Source of the DNA: Candidatus Zixiibacteriota bacterium
GTDB lineage: Bacteria > Zixibacteria > MSB-5A5 > GN15 > FEB-12
Length of the DNA stretch: 10,949 bases
Assembly (NCBI GenBank): GCA_030619345.1
Contig: JAUXBO010000049.1
Span: forward strand, 1-10,949
Direction of reading: 5' to 3'
Shown here: positions 1 through 5,233 of the stretch, piece by piece
Layout of the letters: each line of letters opens with the position of its first letter
Position numbering within the stretch: the first letter of the stretch is position 1
The notes under the pieces: model-generated
Database searches by the model: none
What the model was told of the DNA's origin: nothing
What the model saw: only the letters and a program-made list of their open reading frames with translations
Translations under genes and position numbers: made by a program

Positions 1-1
1 C

Positions 2-772
2 CTGCCGGAAATATACGAAGTCGGTTTTTCATTTAGAAACTATCCCGAAGCCTGCGATTTCATAACCGAAGCAGCAAAACTGGCCGGCCTGGAGAAGTTC
101 GATTCGATGCTGGAACTCGGCTGCGGCCCAGGGCAATACTGCCGTGAATTTGCCTCCCGGGGGATCAAGTCGTTCGGCCTTGATTTGAGTCCTGAAATGG
201 TCGAATACCTTCGGGGAAAGTCCGAAACAGTCGGCATCGACTGCACCGCCGTGGAAGGTGATTTCTTGGGATTCAGCCTTCCCACCAAAGTGCCTCTGGC
301 CGTCTGCATGATGGCCACCGCCGAGCATATTCTGACTAACCGCAATATGATAGACCATCTGAGCGCTGTCGCCGACAACCTGACCAATGACGGCCTTTAT
401 ATTATGGAACTGTCGCACCCCAATGATATGCTGACTCACACATCAACGACCAGTGACAACGCCTGGACTCTGGAAGTCGACGGATTGAAAGTCACCACCG
501 ATTGGGGCTGCGGTGATCAAAGTAAGATTGACCCCACAACCGAGATTACCGATGTAATGATCCGATACGTTGCTGAAAAAGATGGCGAGAGCAAAACTTA
601 TGAGTTCCGCACTAAGAACAGACCATACACCGCGGGACTGATCAGGGCTTTGGTAGAACTCTCGGGACGTTTCAAGATCGTCAATATCTATGGCGACCTC
701 AATATCAGCCAACCTTTTGACAATTCTAAAAAGGCCTGGCGCATGATCCTTGTCCTGCGGAAGTGGGAGTGA
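2..772 (+). CDS. Class I SAM-dependent methyltransferase, 5' end cut off by the window
   Basis: This is a probable small-molecule or tRNA-type methyltransferase using S-adenosylmethionine; the substrate cannot be read from the sequence. The frame is open from base 2, so the true start lies upstream; 256 residues are visible. An ATG at 107 is internal, because the residues before it (YEVGFSFRNYPEACDFI) look like the usual N-terminal helix of this family. Motif I, ELGCGPG, lies at visible residues 38-44 and would bind SAM. The acidic residue of motif II is in GLDLS (about residue 61). GDFLGFSLP and the stretch ending TNDGLYIMEL resemble motifs III to V. It ends with TGA at 770-772 and is convergent with the lipoprotein gene 142 nt away. 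It is the only plus-strand gene and is probably not part of the minus-strand clusters. The fold call is firm; the target is unknown. Confidence 0.85.
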   Translation: MPEIYEVGFSFRNYPEACDFITEAAKLAGLEKFDSMLELGCGPGQYCREFASRGIKSFGLDLSPEMVEYLRGKSETVGIDCTAVEGDFLGFSLPTKVPLAVCMMATAEHILTNRNMIDHLSAVADNLTNDGLYIMELSHPNDMLTHTSTTSDNAWTLEVDGLKVTTDWGCGDQSKIDPTTEITDVMIRYVAEKDGESKTYEFRTKNRPYTAGLIRALVELSGRFKIVNIYGDLNISQPFDNSKKAWRMILVLRKWE

Positions 773-914
773 GCAGACCACAGTTCCTATTGTAGTAAAT
801 CACCCTTCGACTCTACTCCAAGGAACCTGGGATACATATAGAACTATCATTGGAGTATGACTCTCCAGCAGGGTAGCATATCGAAATTAGGAACAAATGA
901 AATTAATTCTATAA
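773..914. other. Convergent intergenic region with one inverted repeat
   Basis: These 142 nt separate the ends of two convergent genes. The only structure seen is a perfect 8-bp inverted repeat, TACTCCAA at 814-821 and TTGGAGTA at 850-857, with a 28-nt loop. Neither side is followed by a T-run, so it is not a canonical intrinsic terminator. No credible ORF was found. Confidence 0.4.
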
Positions 915-1331
915 CTACGGCTGTTCCTTTTTTCTGCCAAGGACTCGAATTGCGACTGCTTGGCCCTTACGCTGTGTTCCAGTTCCTAAGAATGCCCCGG
1001 CCACTTTGGCACCCGCCCCTGGCTCCGAGATTTGTGGAAGAAGGATTCCGTTGCAACCCAACGACGCTGCCTTCTTGCGCATGGCCTTGTACATACCCGA
1101 CTGTGAAGTCCATTCTCCAGATCCAGTGGCTTCGATTAAAGCTATTCGTTCGTAAATGAGGGTATCAAGTTCTGATTCCAGAGTAAAAATACGCACTAAA
1201 TCAGGAGATATTGGTGCAATTTCTTTACCAGGAATCAGCATTGTTGCCTTAGTACTTACACAGCCAGACAGGATTAGCCCAAGTAACGCTAGAACGATTG
1301 ACACAAAAAGTAGGTTTCTTCTTAGCATCAT
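915..1331 (-). CDS. Small predicted outer-membrane lipoprotein, family not recognised
   Basis: This is a 138-residue protein with a basic N-terminus (MMLRRN), a hydrophobic segment at residues 7-20 and a lipobox LSGC at residues 21-24. It should be lipidated at Cys24 and anchored in a membrane. Val25 follows the cysteine and there is no Asp at +2, which fits outer-membrane sorting. Residues 60-98 read as a strand (YERIALIEATG), then an amphipathic helix (MYKAMRKKAASLG), then a strand (CNGILLPQI). This resembles small alpha/beta domains in other bacterial lipoproteins whose helix ends in a Lys-Lys-Ala-x-x-Leu-Gly pattern; it is not a firm family match. A Gly/Ala-rich segment follows at 103-117. 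The start at 1331 was chosen over an upstream ATG at 1352 because AGGAGGG (1337-1343) sits 5 nt before it. ATG 1328 is also possible. The gene stands alone, between the hairpin array and a convergent gene. Function is unknown. Confidence 0.8.
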   Translation of the reverse strand: MMLRRNLLFVSIVLALLGLILSGCVSTKATMLIPGKEIAPISPDLVRIFTLESELDTLIYERIALIEATGSGEWTSQSGMYKAMRKKAASLGCNGILLPQISEPGAGAKVAGAFLGTGTQRKGQAVAIRVLGRKKEQP

Positions 1332-1336
1332 TTGCT

Positions 1337-1343
1337 CCCTCCT
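1337..1343 (-). promoter_or_regulatory. Strong Shine-Dalgarno site of the lipoprotein gene
   Basis: The complement of 1337-1343 reads AGGAGGG, 5 nt before the ATG at 1331 and 8 nt before the second ATG at 1328. It lies inside the longer frame beginning at 1352, which is why that upstream start is rejected. Confidence 0.75.
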
Positions 1344-1393
1344 ATAGTCCATTGGTGAGATTACAAACTCTAGATTGTTTGTCCAATGTTACT

Positions 1394-1422
1394 AAGAAAC
1401 AAAACCTAGGTAGGTTTGTCAA
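1394..1422 (-). promoter_or_regulatory. Candidate sigma70-type promoter of the lipoprotein gene
   Basis: On the minus strand a perfect -35 hexamer TTGACA (1417-1422) is followed 17 nt later by TTTCTT (1394-1399), a poor -10. The stretch upstream of the -35 is AT-rich (about 1423-1440), like an UP element. The leader to the ATG at 1331 would be about 55 nt. The weak -10 keeps confidence low. Confidence 0.3.
1402..1417. promoter_or_regulatory. Perfect 16-nt palindrome in the promoter spacer, possible operator
   Basis: AAACCTA GG TAGGTTT is a perfect 7-bp inverted repeat around a GG centre. It fills the spacer between the candidate -35 and -10 of the lipoprotein gene, the place where a dimeric repressor or a MerR-type activator would bind. 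Whether it binds a protein is inference. Confidence 0.35.
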
Positions 1423-1444
1423 CTATCAATATTATTCTATCCAC

Positions 1445-1480
1445 GTGGCAGGATCCGTGTTTCAGAAATAGGCTGCTCAC
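1445..1480. repeat. Hairpin module 1
   Basis: GTGGCAG (1445-1451) pairs with CTGCTCAC (1473-1480) through seven base pairs, leaving T1477 bulged. An inner CC/GG and TTT/AAA pairing is possible. No T-run follows on either strand. Confidence 0.4.
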
Positions 1481-1534
1481 CCATAATTCATCAATTATTG
1501 TGGGTTTGAGTCATCGATGTATGAATTGGCTCGG

Positions 1535-1560
1535 GTGCCCCATCCACATGAGGTGGGTAC
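1535..1560. repeat. Hairpin module 2
   Basis: GTGCCC (1535-1540) pairs with GGGTAC (1555-1560), including one G-T pair. After a bulged C1541, ATC (1542-1544) pairs with GGT (1552-1554). The loop is CACATGA. Confidence 0.45.
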
Positions 1561-1589
1561 TTTCAATATGGCAACCAACTTTTTTGGCT

Positions 1590-1607
1590 CCCACGGCAAG
1601 CCGTGGG
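1590..1607. repeat. Hairpin module 3, perfect 8-bp stem
   Basis: CCCACGGC (1590-1597) and GCCGTGGG (1600-1607) form a perfect stem around AA. On the plus strand a TTTTTTGG run precedes it rather than follows it, and a CTACCC follows, so it does not read as an intrinsic terminator in either direction. Confidence 0.6.
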
Positions 1608-1654
1608 CTACCCATCTCACAAACAGGTGATGACTTAGTTCAAGTTCTCCGTAG

Positions 1655-1680
1655 GTCGAAATCCCCTTGCGGGTTTCGAC
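1655..1680. repeat. Hairpin module 4
   Basis: GTCGAAA (1655-1661) pairs perfectly with TTTCGAC (1674-1680). With T1662 bulged, CCC (1663-1665) also pairs with GGG (1671-1673). The module begins GTAGGTCG at 1651, the same eight bases that end module 6 in inverted orientation. Confidence 0.55.
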
Positions 1681-1710
1681 ATTAGCATTGTAAGAATTAA
1701 GATGTTTTTT

Positions 1711-1748
1711 GTGGGCGGTGGACATCCTCATGGACGTCTGCCACCCAC
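1711..1748. repeat. Hairpin module 5, 13-position imperfect stem
   Basis: Bases 1711-1723 (GTGGGCGGTGGAC) pair with 1736-1748 (GTCTGCCACCCAC) with one C-A mismatch and two G-T pairs. An inner TCC/GGA helix closes a TCAT loop. A T6 run lies directly before it on the plus strand, as with module 3. Confidence 0.6.
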
Positions 1749-1766
1749 GTAATTATCTCAAAATTT

Positions 1767-1788
1767 TCGGGACCGCAAGGGTCACCGA
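1767..1788. repeat. Hairpin module 6
   Basis: TCGG (1767-1770) plus GACC (1771-1774) pairs with GGTC (1780-1783) plus CCGA (1785-1788), with A1784 bulged and a GCAAG loop. The module ends CGACCTAC (1786-1793), the reverse complement of the GTAGGTCG that opens module 4. Confidence 0.5.
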
Positions 1789-1833
1789 CCTACTAAACTT
1801 TTGACAATAAACGCACTCTCAGAGAAAACTTGG

Positions 1834-2832
1834 TTACCGTCCCTCTTTATCCAACAGATCAAGCACCGCTTGGAAGTCATCCGGGATTGGTGCCTCAAGA
1901 GTGATCAACTCTCGTGTTTCCGGGTGTGGGAACTCTAACTGATAGGCATGAAGCGCCTGACGGCTGAGCATCGAAAGCAGCTTGTTGCCCAATGGTCGCT
2001 CCGGTCCAAAAATCCCTTTATGCCAACTCTCGCGACCGCCATAAGTCGGGTCTCCAAATGCCGGATGGCCCAGATGCGAAAGATGTACTCGAATCTGATG
2101 CGTTCGCCCTGTTTGCAGGTTGACTTTCAAAAGATCGTAACTACGGTAACGATCAATCAAAGAATACTCGGTGACCGCCTCGCGCCGTTCAAGCCCGTTC
2201 ACCCTCATCTTTTTCCTGTCACTCCGCGAGCGACCAATAGGCAGATCAATTATGCCCGTTTCCTCTTTGAGATGGCCGCAGACCAGAGCAAGATAAGTCC
2301 GTTTGACCATTCTCAGACGGATTGCACCTTGTAGTTTTAGATGGACAGCATCGTTGCGGGCGACTAACAGGAGTCCCGAGGTGTCTTTGTCCAGCCGATG
2401 GACAATCCCCGGTCGGTCACCTTCGCCAACGGTTGATAGATTCTTGAAATGATAGAGAAGTCCATTGACAAGCGTCCCAGTGAAATTCCCAACACCCGGA
2501 TGCGTAACCATTCCTGCCGGTTTATTAACAACGGCCAGGTGCTCATCTTCGTAAATTATGTCAAGTGGGATATCTTCCGCGACAAGATTGGTTACTTCCG
2601 GTGGCTGCACAGCGACAACAATCTCATCCCCCTCGCAAACTTTGTATTTCTTGATTGCGACGACCTTATTGACCTGCACCAGTCCGGCAGATATTAGTCT
2701 CTGTATCTTGCTGCGGGTAAGTTCTTCCTTGTTATGGTTAGCAATGAACTGATCCAACCGCATTCCCTTATCAGTTTCACCGACGGTAAAAGTGATCTTC
2801 GGCAATGAATCTAAATCAGACGATTCAGACAT
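1834..2832 (-). CDS. rluD: RluA/RluD-family 23S rRNA pseudouridine synthase
   Basis: The enzyme isomerises specific uridines in 23S rRNA; the RluD group targets helix 69. The 332 residues match the length of RluD-type enzymes. An S4 RNA-binding domain spans about residues 22-75 (MRLDQFIANHNKEELTRS then LISAGLVQVNKVV). The catalytic domain begins at about 88 with IIYEDEHLAVVNKPAGMVTH. It carries HRLDKDTSG at 145-153, with D148 as the expected catalytic aspartate, and the TGRTHQIRVH signature at 241-250. Both key motifs are intact. It starts 3 nt after the pdxJ-like stop (TAG AAG ATG), so translation is very likely coupled. The AGAAG just before the ATG is a weak ribosome-binding site, which fits coupling. 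RluD rather than another RluA member is the best guess from domain order and length; the exact target uridines are not proven. Confidence 0.92.
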   Translation of the reverse strand: MSESSDLDSLPKITFTVGETDKGMRLDQFIANHNKEELTRSKIQRLISAGLVQVNKVVAIKKYKVCEGDEIVVAVQPPEVTNLVAEDIPLDIIYEDEHLAVVNKPAGMVTHPGVGNFTGTLVNGLLYHFKNLSTVGEGDRPGIVHRLDKDTSGLLLVARNDAVHLKLQGAIRLRMVKRTYLALVCGHLKEETGIIDLPIGRSRSDRKKMRVNGLERREAVTEYSLIDRYRSYDLLKVNLQTGRTHQIRVHLSHLGHPAFGDPTYGGRESWHKGIFGPERPLGNKLLSMLSRQALHAYQLEFPHPETRELITLEAPIPDDFQAVLDLLDKEGR

Positions 2833-2835
2833 CTT

Positions 2836-3555
2836 CTATTTGCCCGAGACGGCCGTTATCATTTCTTTGACAGCCCGCTCAAACCCGACTAACATAGCCC
2901 GGCAGCAGATTGCATAACCAACCACAAATTCGTCGATAGCATCAATCTCCGACAGTGGTACGACATTTTTGTAACCAAGTCCCCGCCCGCATATTACCGT
3001 CAATCCCACTTTGGAAGCCGCCTGCGCGGCCGCATCGATCCGATCCAGTTCCCGCTGAGCATTCTCAATAGTGCGTGCCTCGGCATAGTGCAAACAGTTG
3101 AGCGTCACCGCCGTGGCCCCCGACTTTGCGGCTCCTTTTACTTCGTCCGTCTCCGGCTCGACAAAGAAAGCCGAGATAATACCGGTACCACTAAGGCTTG
3201 AAGTAATCGACTTGAAGTCATGCGTCAGGTTTTTGAAATCGATTGTTGCCACCGGTGAATCAACATTGGCGTGATCGGCGACAAAAGTAATCATCCAGGG
3301 TTTGATTTCGGTCGCTTTGTCAATAAACTCTTCAATAGGAGGCATCTCAATGGTCAGCCTCGTCTTGACAATTCCCTTTAGCAGATAAAGATCACGCTCA
3401 CGAATTGCCTTGCGGCTGCGCTGCATCGGCACCGTTATTCCATCGGCTCCGGCCATTTCGGCCAGCATCGCCGCCTGGCACGGGTCCGGTTCCCCAATTC
3501 TCCTGATCTCGCGCATAGCGCCGACCGTATCGAGATTTACTGATAGAAAAGCCAT
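2836..3555 (-). CDS. PdxJ (pyridoxine 5'-phosphate synthase) homologue with a rewritten active site
   Basis: The 239 residues align end to end with PdxJ, the TIM-barrel enzyme that condenses 3-amino-2-oxopropyl phosphate with deoxyxylulose 5-phosphate. Matching landmarks are VNLD (6-9), EPDPCQAA (22-29), AGADGITV (35-42), IEM (69-71), HYAEA (156-160), GLGYKNV (192-198) and VVGYAI (211-216). Set against my recollection of the E. coli active site, N9, D11, R20, E72 and G194 are kept as N7, D9, R18, E70 and G192. The catalytic His45 is Pro43 and the catalytic His193 is Arg191. The ligand residues H12, R47, H52 and H216 are Thr10, Gln45, Ala50 and Tyr214. Classical PdxJ catalysis is therefore unlikely, and a related phosphate-sugar chemistry or another role is possible. 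The start has GAGGA (3560-3564) 4 nt upstream. It is the first gene of a unit with rluD. The fold call is firm; the function is open, so no symbol is given. Confidence 0.85.
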   Translation of the reverse strand: MAFLSVNLDTVGAMREIRRIGEPDPCQAAMLAEMAGADGITVPMQRSRKAIRERDLYLLKGIVKTRLTIEMPPIEEFIDKATEIKPWMITFVADHANVDSPVATIDFKNLTHDFKSITSSLSGTGIISAFFVEPETDEVKGAAKSGATAVTLNCLHYAEARTIENAQRELDRIDAAAQAASKVGLTVICGRGLGYKNVVPLSEIDAIDEFVVGYAICCRAMLVGFERAVKEMITAVSGK

Positions 3556-3673
3556 TTTGTCCTCAAACAGTTATTATCGCCAATATTTGTAAGAGAAGCT
3601 TACAATACTCAAGTCTATTCGTCAATTTCAAATGTACGACTGCCAACAAGATCGAGCCATCAGACAAACGGGG
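3556..3673 (-). promoter_or_regulatory. Intergenic region with a candidate promoter for the pdxJ-like/rluD unit
   Basis: These 118 nt are the only sizeable gap in the minus-strand gene run from ftsX to rluD. On the minus strand TTGACG (3620-3625) is followed after 17 nt by TAAGCT (3597-3602), a modest promoter match. A 7-bp inverted repeat, TTGTAAG (3587-3593) with CTTACAA (3599-3605) around AGAAG, overlaps the -10. It could be an operator, or a hairpin just beyond rsmA; no T-run follows it, so it is not a clear terminator. Confidence 0.3.
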
Positions 3674-4453
3674 CTATTTGTCGAGTAACTCTGATAGAGT
3701 CTTAAATTGATCAATTGTGACTTGCTCGGCGCGGACTTTTTCAGGCAGACCGACCTCGCGAAACATCTCGCGGGCAGTCTTGGCATCTTTGATAACGCCC
3801 GGTACCAGGTTGTTTACCAGAGTCTTGCGTCTCTGCTTGAACGAAGCCCGCACCAACTTTTCAAACAGATCATTCCCAGGAATCCAGACCGACTGATGCG
3901 GAGAAAACAGAAGAACCGCCGAAGTTACCGATGGTGGCGGCGTAAAAGCCGAAGGTGGTACTTCAAATGCGATCTGTACTTTAAACGCGAGCTGTGTAAA
4001 TATGGCAATTGGCGACCAGTCTCGGACTCCCGCCGAGGATGCCACACGGTCAGCAACCTCCCTTTGCACCATCAGCGCCGCCAGGTCAATACTATCCCGA
4101 TGGGCGACCAGCCAGTCAATAACTGGCGAAGTTATATTGTAGGGTATATTCCCAATAATCTTGAACCGTCCGGGGGATGGCTCATAGTTCAAAAAATCTT
4201 CGTTGACGATCTCAAAATTATCATGTTTTCTAAGGAGCTTTTTTAGATAATTTTGCAAATCACGATCAAATTCCACGCCCGTAATCTGAGCGCCGGTTTC
4301 TGCCAGCGGCAGCGATAGTGAACCGCGACCGGGACCAATTTCTATGATTCTGCTGAATTCGTTGATTTCCAACAGGTCAATCATGTCGTGGATTACGGAA
4401 TCAGAGTGAAGGAAGTTCTGCCCCAGTCGTTTCTTGGCGTGGTAGGGTGACAT
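3674..4453 (-). CDS. rsmA: 16S rRNA (adenine1518-N6/adenine1519-N6)-dimethyltransferase RsmA (KsgA)
   Basis: The enzyme dimethylates two adjacent adenosines in the 3' hairpin of 16S rRNA during late small-subunit assembly, using SAM. The 259 residues are the usual length. The N-terminal KKRLGQNFL (7-15) is the family hallmark. SAM motif I is EIGPGRGSL (38-46), the acidic motif II is GVEFD (59-63), and motif IV is NIPYNI (102-107), a common variant of NLPY. MVQREVADR (128-136), PPSAFTPPPSVTSAV (166-180) and FKQRRKTLVNNL (205-216) complete the signature, so the gene looks fully functional. It begins 3 nt after the tatD stop (TAG GCC ATG), with GGAG about 8 nt upstream inside the tatD end, so it is co-translated with tatD. 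It closes the long minus-strand cluster; a 118-nt gap follows. Confidence 0.96.
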   Translation of the reverse strand: MSPYHAKKRLGQNFLHSDSVIHDMIDLLEINEFSRIIEIGPGRGSLSLPLAETGAQITGVEFDRDLQNYLKKLLRKHDNFEIVNEDFLNYEPSPGRFKIIGNIPYNITSPVIDWLVAHRDSIDLAALMVQREVADRVASSAGVRDWSPIAIFTQLAFKVQIAFEVPPSAFTPPPSVTSAVLLFSPHQSVWIPGNDLFEKLVRASFKQRRKTLVNNLVPGVIKDAKTAREMFREVGLPEKVRAEQVTIDQFKTLSELLDK

Positions 4454-4456
4454 GGC

Positions 4457-5233
4457 CTAATCTCCGAAAGTTTCAACCAGTCCAAAAAGTTTCTGGCAGT
4501 TGCGATCCACCTGTTTCTCTACTTCCTCTACAGACAGGTTGCGTAACTCGGCCAGTTTTTGGTAAACATATCGAACGTAAGCCGGATAGTTGGTCTCACC
4601 GCGATGCGGCACCGGTGTCAGAAACGGTGCATCGGTCTCCAGGATGATACTCTTAAGCGGCAGTTCTGATGCGACTTGTGCCATCCCGGCCTTGGGAAAA
4701 GTGATTACCCCGCCAAACGAAACGTTGAACCCCAAATCAATTACCATGCGGGCCTGCTCACTGTCGCCGGGAAAGCAATGGAATACCCCCCCCTTGAGTG
4801 AAGAAGTAAATTCGCGTACAATGTCCAGCGTATCATCAAATGACTCCCGGGTGTGAATCACAATCGGCAGATCACATTCCACGGCCAGCTCAAGCTGGGC
4901 TCGAAAAGCGCTCCGTTGAATATCGCGGGGCGAACGATTACGATAATAATCAAGACCGATTTCGCCAATTGCGATTACTTTTGAATCCCCGGCGAGTTCT
5001 CTGATTTCAGTCAGGAGATCGTCATTCACAGTTGAAGCATCGTGCGGGTGAACCCCCACTGCGGCATGAACCGAATTATGTTTGTGAGCCAGTTCTACGC
5101 TGAATTTCGACGATTTCAGATCGGTGCCGATATTTATTATCGTGCCAATCCCGACCGTCAGTGCTTCTTCTATGACTTCACTGCGTTTACCGTCGAATTG
5201 TTTGAAGTCGAGATGGCAATGCGAATCGATCAT
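4457..5233 (-). CDS. tatD: TatD-family metal-dependent deoxyribonuclease
   Basis: TatD proteins are amidohydrolase-fold nucleases with 3'-5' exonuclease activity reported for the E. coli enzyme; the physiological substrate here is unknown. The 258 residues match the family length. Metal-ligand candidates are all present: H5 and H7 in DSHCHLD (3-9), E91 in GEIGLDYY (90-97), H127 in VIHTRES (125-131), H152 in FHCFPG (151-156) and D201 in LETDAPFLTP (198-207). The second VGVHPHD block (59-65) is also typical. The ATG overlaps the metG stop by one base (TAATG), so translation is coupled to metG. A run of eight G (coding strand, 4786-4793) encodes Lys-Gly-Gly near residues 147-149; the frame is intact in this sequence. 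The tatD gene next to metG is a widespread arrangement, also seen in Bacillus (yabD). Confidence 0.95.
   Translation of the reverse strand: MIDSHCHLDFKQFDGKRSEVIEEALTVGIGTIINIGTDLKSSKFSVELAHKHNSVHAAVGVHPHDASTVNDDLLTEIRELAGDSKVIAIGEIGLDYYRNRSPRDIQRSAFRAQLELAVECDLPIVIHTRESFDDTLDIVREFTSSLKGGVFHCFPGDSEQARMVIDLGFNVSFGGVITFPKAGMAQVASELPLKSIILETDAPFLTPVPHRGETNYPAYVRYVYQKLAELRNLSVEEVEKQVDRNCQKLFGLVETFGD
4786..4793. repeat. Homopolymer of eight C (G8 on the coding strand) inside tatD
   Basis: This is the longest G/C homopolymer noticed in the window. It encodes the Lys-Gly-Gly-Val stretch at tatD residues 147-150. Tracts of this length can slip during replication, but here the reading frame is intact. 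Confidence 0.8.

Larger units (their letters stand above)
1353..1833. repeat. Gene-free region with an array of imperfect hairpin repeats
   Basis: These 481 nt between rluD and the lipoprotein gene hold no credible gene. They hold at least six short inverted repeats, listed separately: 1445-1480, 1535-1560, 1590-1607, 1655-1680, 1711-1748 and 1767-1788. A further 7-bp inverted repeat, AATTCAT (1485-1491) with ATGAATT (1521-1527), sits between the first two. The density of compensating G-T pairs and the repeat-like modules suggest a cluster of genome-dispersed palindromic elements (REP- or MITE-like). Dispersal elsewhere in the genome cannot be seen from this window. Confidence 0.6.

Noticed and set aside
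29..439. 136-residue minus-strand frame opposite the methyltransferase
   Set aside because: The plus-strand frame holds the SAM motif ELGCGPG and family landmarks; the antisense frame shows none.
857..1159. 100-residue plus-strand frame opposite the lipoprotein gene
   Set aside because: It lies antisense to a gene with a clear lipobox, strong ribosome-binding site and protein-like composition; it is a shadow frame.
1495..1731. 78-residue minus-strand frame (and an 89-residue plus-strand frame at 1416-1685) in the hairpin region
   Set aside because: Both run through several hairpin modules; the residues are dictated by the repeats, there is no convincing ribosome-binding site, and the composition does not look like a folded protein.
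1590..1748. Hairpins as intrinsic terminators of rluD or the lipoprotein gene
   Set aside because: The adjacent homopolymer runs are on the wrong side (T6 before the stem on the plus strand, A6 after it on the minus strand).
1441..1793. CRISPR array
   Set aside because: The hairpin modules differ from one another in sequence and length and have no regular repeat-spacer pattern.
3707..4246. 179-residue plus-strand frame inside rsmA
   Set aside because: It is fully antisense to an rsmA gene with every family motif intact.
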